From CAYMKL01 sp964390805 (GTDB taxonomy: Bacteria > Chloroflexota > Anaerolineae > VGOG01), in contig CAYMKL010000086.1 of the NCBI GenBank assembly GCA_964390805.1, forward strand, positions 1 through 31,314: DNA of 31,314 nt, in the 5' to 3' direction. The notes under the pieces were generated by a model. It did no database searches. It worked only from the letters and a program-made list of their open reading frames with translations, and was not told the DNA's origin. Both the position numbers and the translations under genes were made by a program. Below, one piece after another: positions 29,829-31,314 of this stretch. Numbering within the stretch: the first letter of the stretch is position 1; the number at the start of each line of letters is the position of its first letter.

Positions 29829-29857
29829 ATTATACCAGAGTTTGCTCTGTTTGTCAT
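29829..29857 (-). promoter_or_regulatory. Operon promoter with palindrome in the spacer
   Basis: The minus strand has ATGACA (29852-29857), 17 bases, and TATAAT (29829-29834) with an upstream TGG extended -10. The spacer holds the palindrome CAGAG, TTTG, CTCTG (29836-29849), which would place a bound regulator directly on the promoter. The operon's own response regulator is the obvious candidate. Confidence 0.75.
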
Positions 29858-29906
29858 CGGGCCTGCGGACGAAATCTATCTCGTACCTGAGTACAGTAAT
29901 GACACT

Positions 29907-30950
29907 CTACCCAACCAGCCCCAGACGACGCGCGGCGGCCACCAGGCCGAAGGATCCTGTCATCATCATGTCGCCGTGGGGCACGGCCATGTAGTAACCC
30001 AGGCTGGCCGCCATCCCTCGATTGGGCCCAGTTACGGCCACAAATCGGAAGGTTCCACCGCCGGGGTAATCGGGATGGACGTAGGCCCCGTGACCATTGT
30101 CGCCATGGACCTCGTCGTTGGATAGAGTCCCTTCCCGCAAAGAGCCAATGTAAGCGGCCAACTTATCAGGGTTCATGAGCACAGTGTGATGCTCAAAGAG
30201 GCCCCACACCCTCTCACCTCTGAGCAAAAAAGCTATCGTGTGCTGGTTGCCCACGTTGACGACGATGAGGCCATCCTCTTGATGAACAGCCACGTTCCCA
30301 TCGCAAAGCGTGCCCCAAATCGCCGCCGAGCCGGTGTCCATCAGCATCGCGCCCGGCACTTCGGCCTGGACAGCCCTCATCCTGGTGAGATGAGGCGGCA
30401 CCTCCAGATAGGCCAGTTCGATTATGTCACCTCCCTGCTCCACAAACCGCTCCCATTGCTGAAAGCGAAGGCGGCGTTGGCTTCCCTCCAGGGTCTCGCC
30501 GTGATCCTGCACCGCGATGGCGTAGCGCCGGGGCAGCTCTACGTCGAAAAGGGCCAGGGCGCGACTCAGGGCAGCGAGATCAACGTCGCCCGTGCGAATG
30601 GTCAGTGCCTCAGTCGGCGCCTCCTCCACGATCTGCACGCCCAGGGCCTCCACCTCACGAGGGTTGTCGCGAATGGTCTTGGCTGCCAGCGGCGTGGCAT
30701 AGACGGCCAGCCCTGCCCTCAGGTGCTTCTTGAGGGCACTGACGCAAGGCCCACCGCCCATCAAATTGCCCGTCAAGAAAACGTCCTCCCCCCGGGCAGT
30801 GGCTTTCCGAACCCTGCCCGCCACGATAGTCGTCTGGGAAGGGAGTACCATCTTGACGCAGTTCTCCATGGTTTTGTCGCTATCGTACAACAGAATGTCC
30901 TGAGTTCCAGCCCCGGCATCAATGGCCAGGACTCGCTTCGATTCAGACAT
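29907..30950 (-). CDS. DUF1786-family ASKHA-like protein
   Basis: This 347-residue protein begins with a phosphate-1-like loop (VLAIDAGAGTQDILLYD) and has a second glycine-rich ATPase-like motif (MLMDTGSAAIWG) and VVNVGNQHTIAF, in line with the DUF1786 family of sugar-kinase/actin-like proteins. Some are labelled pyruvate formate-lyase activating-like, but their role is not established. ATG 30950 has AGGAGG seven bases upstream; a longer in-frame start at 31013 lies inside the repeat. It has its own promoter (31004-31032). No functional partner is evident next to it. Its substrate is unknown. Confidence 0.85.
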   Translation of the reverse strand: MSESKRVLAIDAGAGTQDILLYDSDKTMENCVKMVLPSQTTIVAGRVRKATARGEDVFLTGNLMGGGPCVSALKKHLRAGLAVYATPLAAKTIRDNPREVEALGVQIVEEAPTEALTIRTGDVDLAALSRALALFDVELPRRYAIAVQDHGETLEGSQRRLRFQQWERFVEQGGDIIELAYLEVPPHLTRMRAVQAEVPGAMLMDTGSAAIWGTLCDGNVAVHQEDGLIVVNVGNQHTIAFLLRGERVWGLFEHHTVLMNPDKLAAYIGSLREGTLSNDEVHGDNGHGAYVHPDYPGGGTFRFVAVTGPNRGMAASLGYYMAVPHGDMMMTGSFGLVAAARRLGLVG

Positions 30951-30976
30951 CATCCATCCTCCTGGTAAGCTGGAGT

Positions 30977-30992
30977 GCGGGCGCAAGCCCGC
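30977..30992. repeat. GCGGGCGCAAGCCCGC palindrome in the DUF1786 leader
   Basis: A perfect 6-bp stem with GCAA loop (a stable tetraloop) lies between the DUF1786 promoter and start codon. The word GCGGGCGCAAGCCCGCC is a common dispersed repeat type in bacterial genomes. It may affect translation of the downstream gene. Confidence 0.65.
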
Positions 30993-31003
30993 CCTAGGTA
31001 CTG

Positions 31004-31032
31004 ATACTACCACAGTTTGCAGGCTCTGTCAA
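31004..31032 (-). promoter_or_regulatory. Promoter of the DUF1786 gene
   Basis: The minus strand has TTGACA (31027-31032), 17 bases, and TAGTAT (31004-31009), with TGG just before the -10. The -35 lies in the 13-mer CAGGCTCTGTCAA (plus strand), identical to the deacetylase promoter at 3905-3917. Confidence 0.75.
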
Positions 31033-31035
31033 AGT

Positions 31036-31100
31036 TTTGCCCTCTCCCTCCCCCCAGCCCCCTCCCTCTCCCAAGGTTAGGGAGACGGAGGGGGAGTTGA
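31036..31100. repeat. GC-rich palindromic repeat at the right end
   Basis: C-rich CCCTCTCCCTCCCCCCAG is followed by CCTCCCTCTCCC, AAGGTTAGG and GGAGACGGAGGGGGAG, giving a long imperfect stem. It matches the style of 34-111. It truncates the zinc-ribbon frame that follows. Confidence 0.65.
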
Positions 31101-31265
31101 AAGTCCCCCCTCGCCGAGGAAGCCATCGCCGAGAGTTTCGCGGAGGCTGAGACCCCTCCGCCCCGCCACTACGTGGTGGAGTGTCCCCGCTGTCGTCAGG
31201 CCAACAAGGTGTCACTCAAGAGGGGGAGGAGAGGAAGTAGAACTGCCAAAAAGGGGGTAACATGA
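31101..31265 (+). pseudogene. Zinc-ribbon protein, C-terminal fragment
   Basis: An open frame follows the repeat and reads AEEAIAESFAEAETPPPRHY, then VVECPRCRQANKV and a basic tail, ending in TGA (31263-31265). One CxxC pair is present. There is no start codon before GTG (about 31173) and an in-frame stop precedes it in the repeat, so the 5' part has probably been lost to repeat insertion. Its stop overlaps the next gene's start (ATGA), which suggests it was once the first gene of a pair. Confidence 0.4.
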
Positions 31266-31314
31266 CTTCTGCACATCATAGTACATTAACAAATCTGAAA
31301 GTTGCTATCTGGTG
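31262..31314 (+). CDS. Partial gene running off the right end
   Basis: ATG 31262 overlaps the stop of the zinc-ribbon fragment (ATGA) and has a weak AAGGGGG four bases before it. Seventeen codons are visible (MTSAHHSTLTNLKVAIW). They are too few to identify the product. Confidence 0.45.
   Translation, partial: MTSAHHSTLTNLKVAIW

Overview
The window looks like a high-GC bacterial chromosome fragment, most probably a metagenome-assembled contig from the Chloroflexota (Anaerolineae-like). That assignment is inference. It rests on the zinc-ribbon/cold-shock fusion protein, the small Pro/Thr-rich membrane-anchored protein, the coiled-coil-expanded RNA polymerase beta' subunit, an rpoC with no rpoB beside it, and the many GC-rich palindromic and degenerate intergenic repeats. 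The left end carries 17 bases identical to the 3' end of the Illumina TruSeq adapter, so it is a true contig end with untrimmed adapter. The right end cuts a gene. No gap between genes exceeds 300 bases.

Positions 1-6363 (minus strand) hold a carbohydrate-catabolism cluster. In transcription order it contains a strong sigma70-type promoter with a palindromic operator, a 46-residue ORF that is only the DNA-binding head of a ROK repressor, a Gfo/Idh/MocA oxidoreductase, a xylose-isomerase-like sugar isomerase/epimerase, a PIG-L/LmbE deacetylase with its own promoter, a GH4 glycosidase with an alpha-glucuronidase-type CHG motif, and a LysM-fused solute-binding protein. Together they suggest uptake and breakdown of an acetylated or uronic-acid-containing saccharide.

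Positions 6441-16304 (minus strand) are mostly housekeeping: tRNA-Arg(TCG) with its own promoter and terminator, a zinc-ribbon cold-shock protein with pyruvate kinase, rpoC preceded by a tyrosine recombinase with altered catalytic residues, RF2 with its programmed frameshift, and ftsY. A consensus promoter followed by an intrinsic terminator precedes the recombinase-rpoC pair and may be an attenuator.

Positions 16344-23727 (plus strand) start with a promoter and the first 31 codons of moaC fused to an orphan antitoxin-like gene. Threonine synthase, FabF, RNase III and SMC follow. A hairpin-rich convergent zone separates SMC from a Clp1-like polynucleotide kinase (minus strand). A divergent small membrane protein lies beyond it.

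Positions 25117-29857 (minus strand) are the most unusual part. One promoter drives six genes: a bacterial PH-domain membrane protein, a NarL-type histidine kinase with a roughly 220-residue non-kinase C-terminal domain, a 66-residue protein, a truncated SPFH/band-7 protein, a LuxR-type response regulator, and a two-helix membrane protein. I propose a membrane- or lipid-state-sensing two-component module. The right end carries a DUF1786 ASKHA-like gene with its own promoter, then a repeat-truncated zinc-ribbon gene fragment overlapping (ATGA) the start of a gene that runs off the contig.

Repeats are the second theme. GC-rich palindromes and short degenerate tandem words lie in most intergenic gaps. 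Several have entered coding sequence in frame (smc hinge, smc C-terminus, the kinase twice, the recombinase C-terminus).
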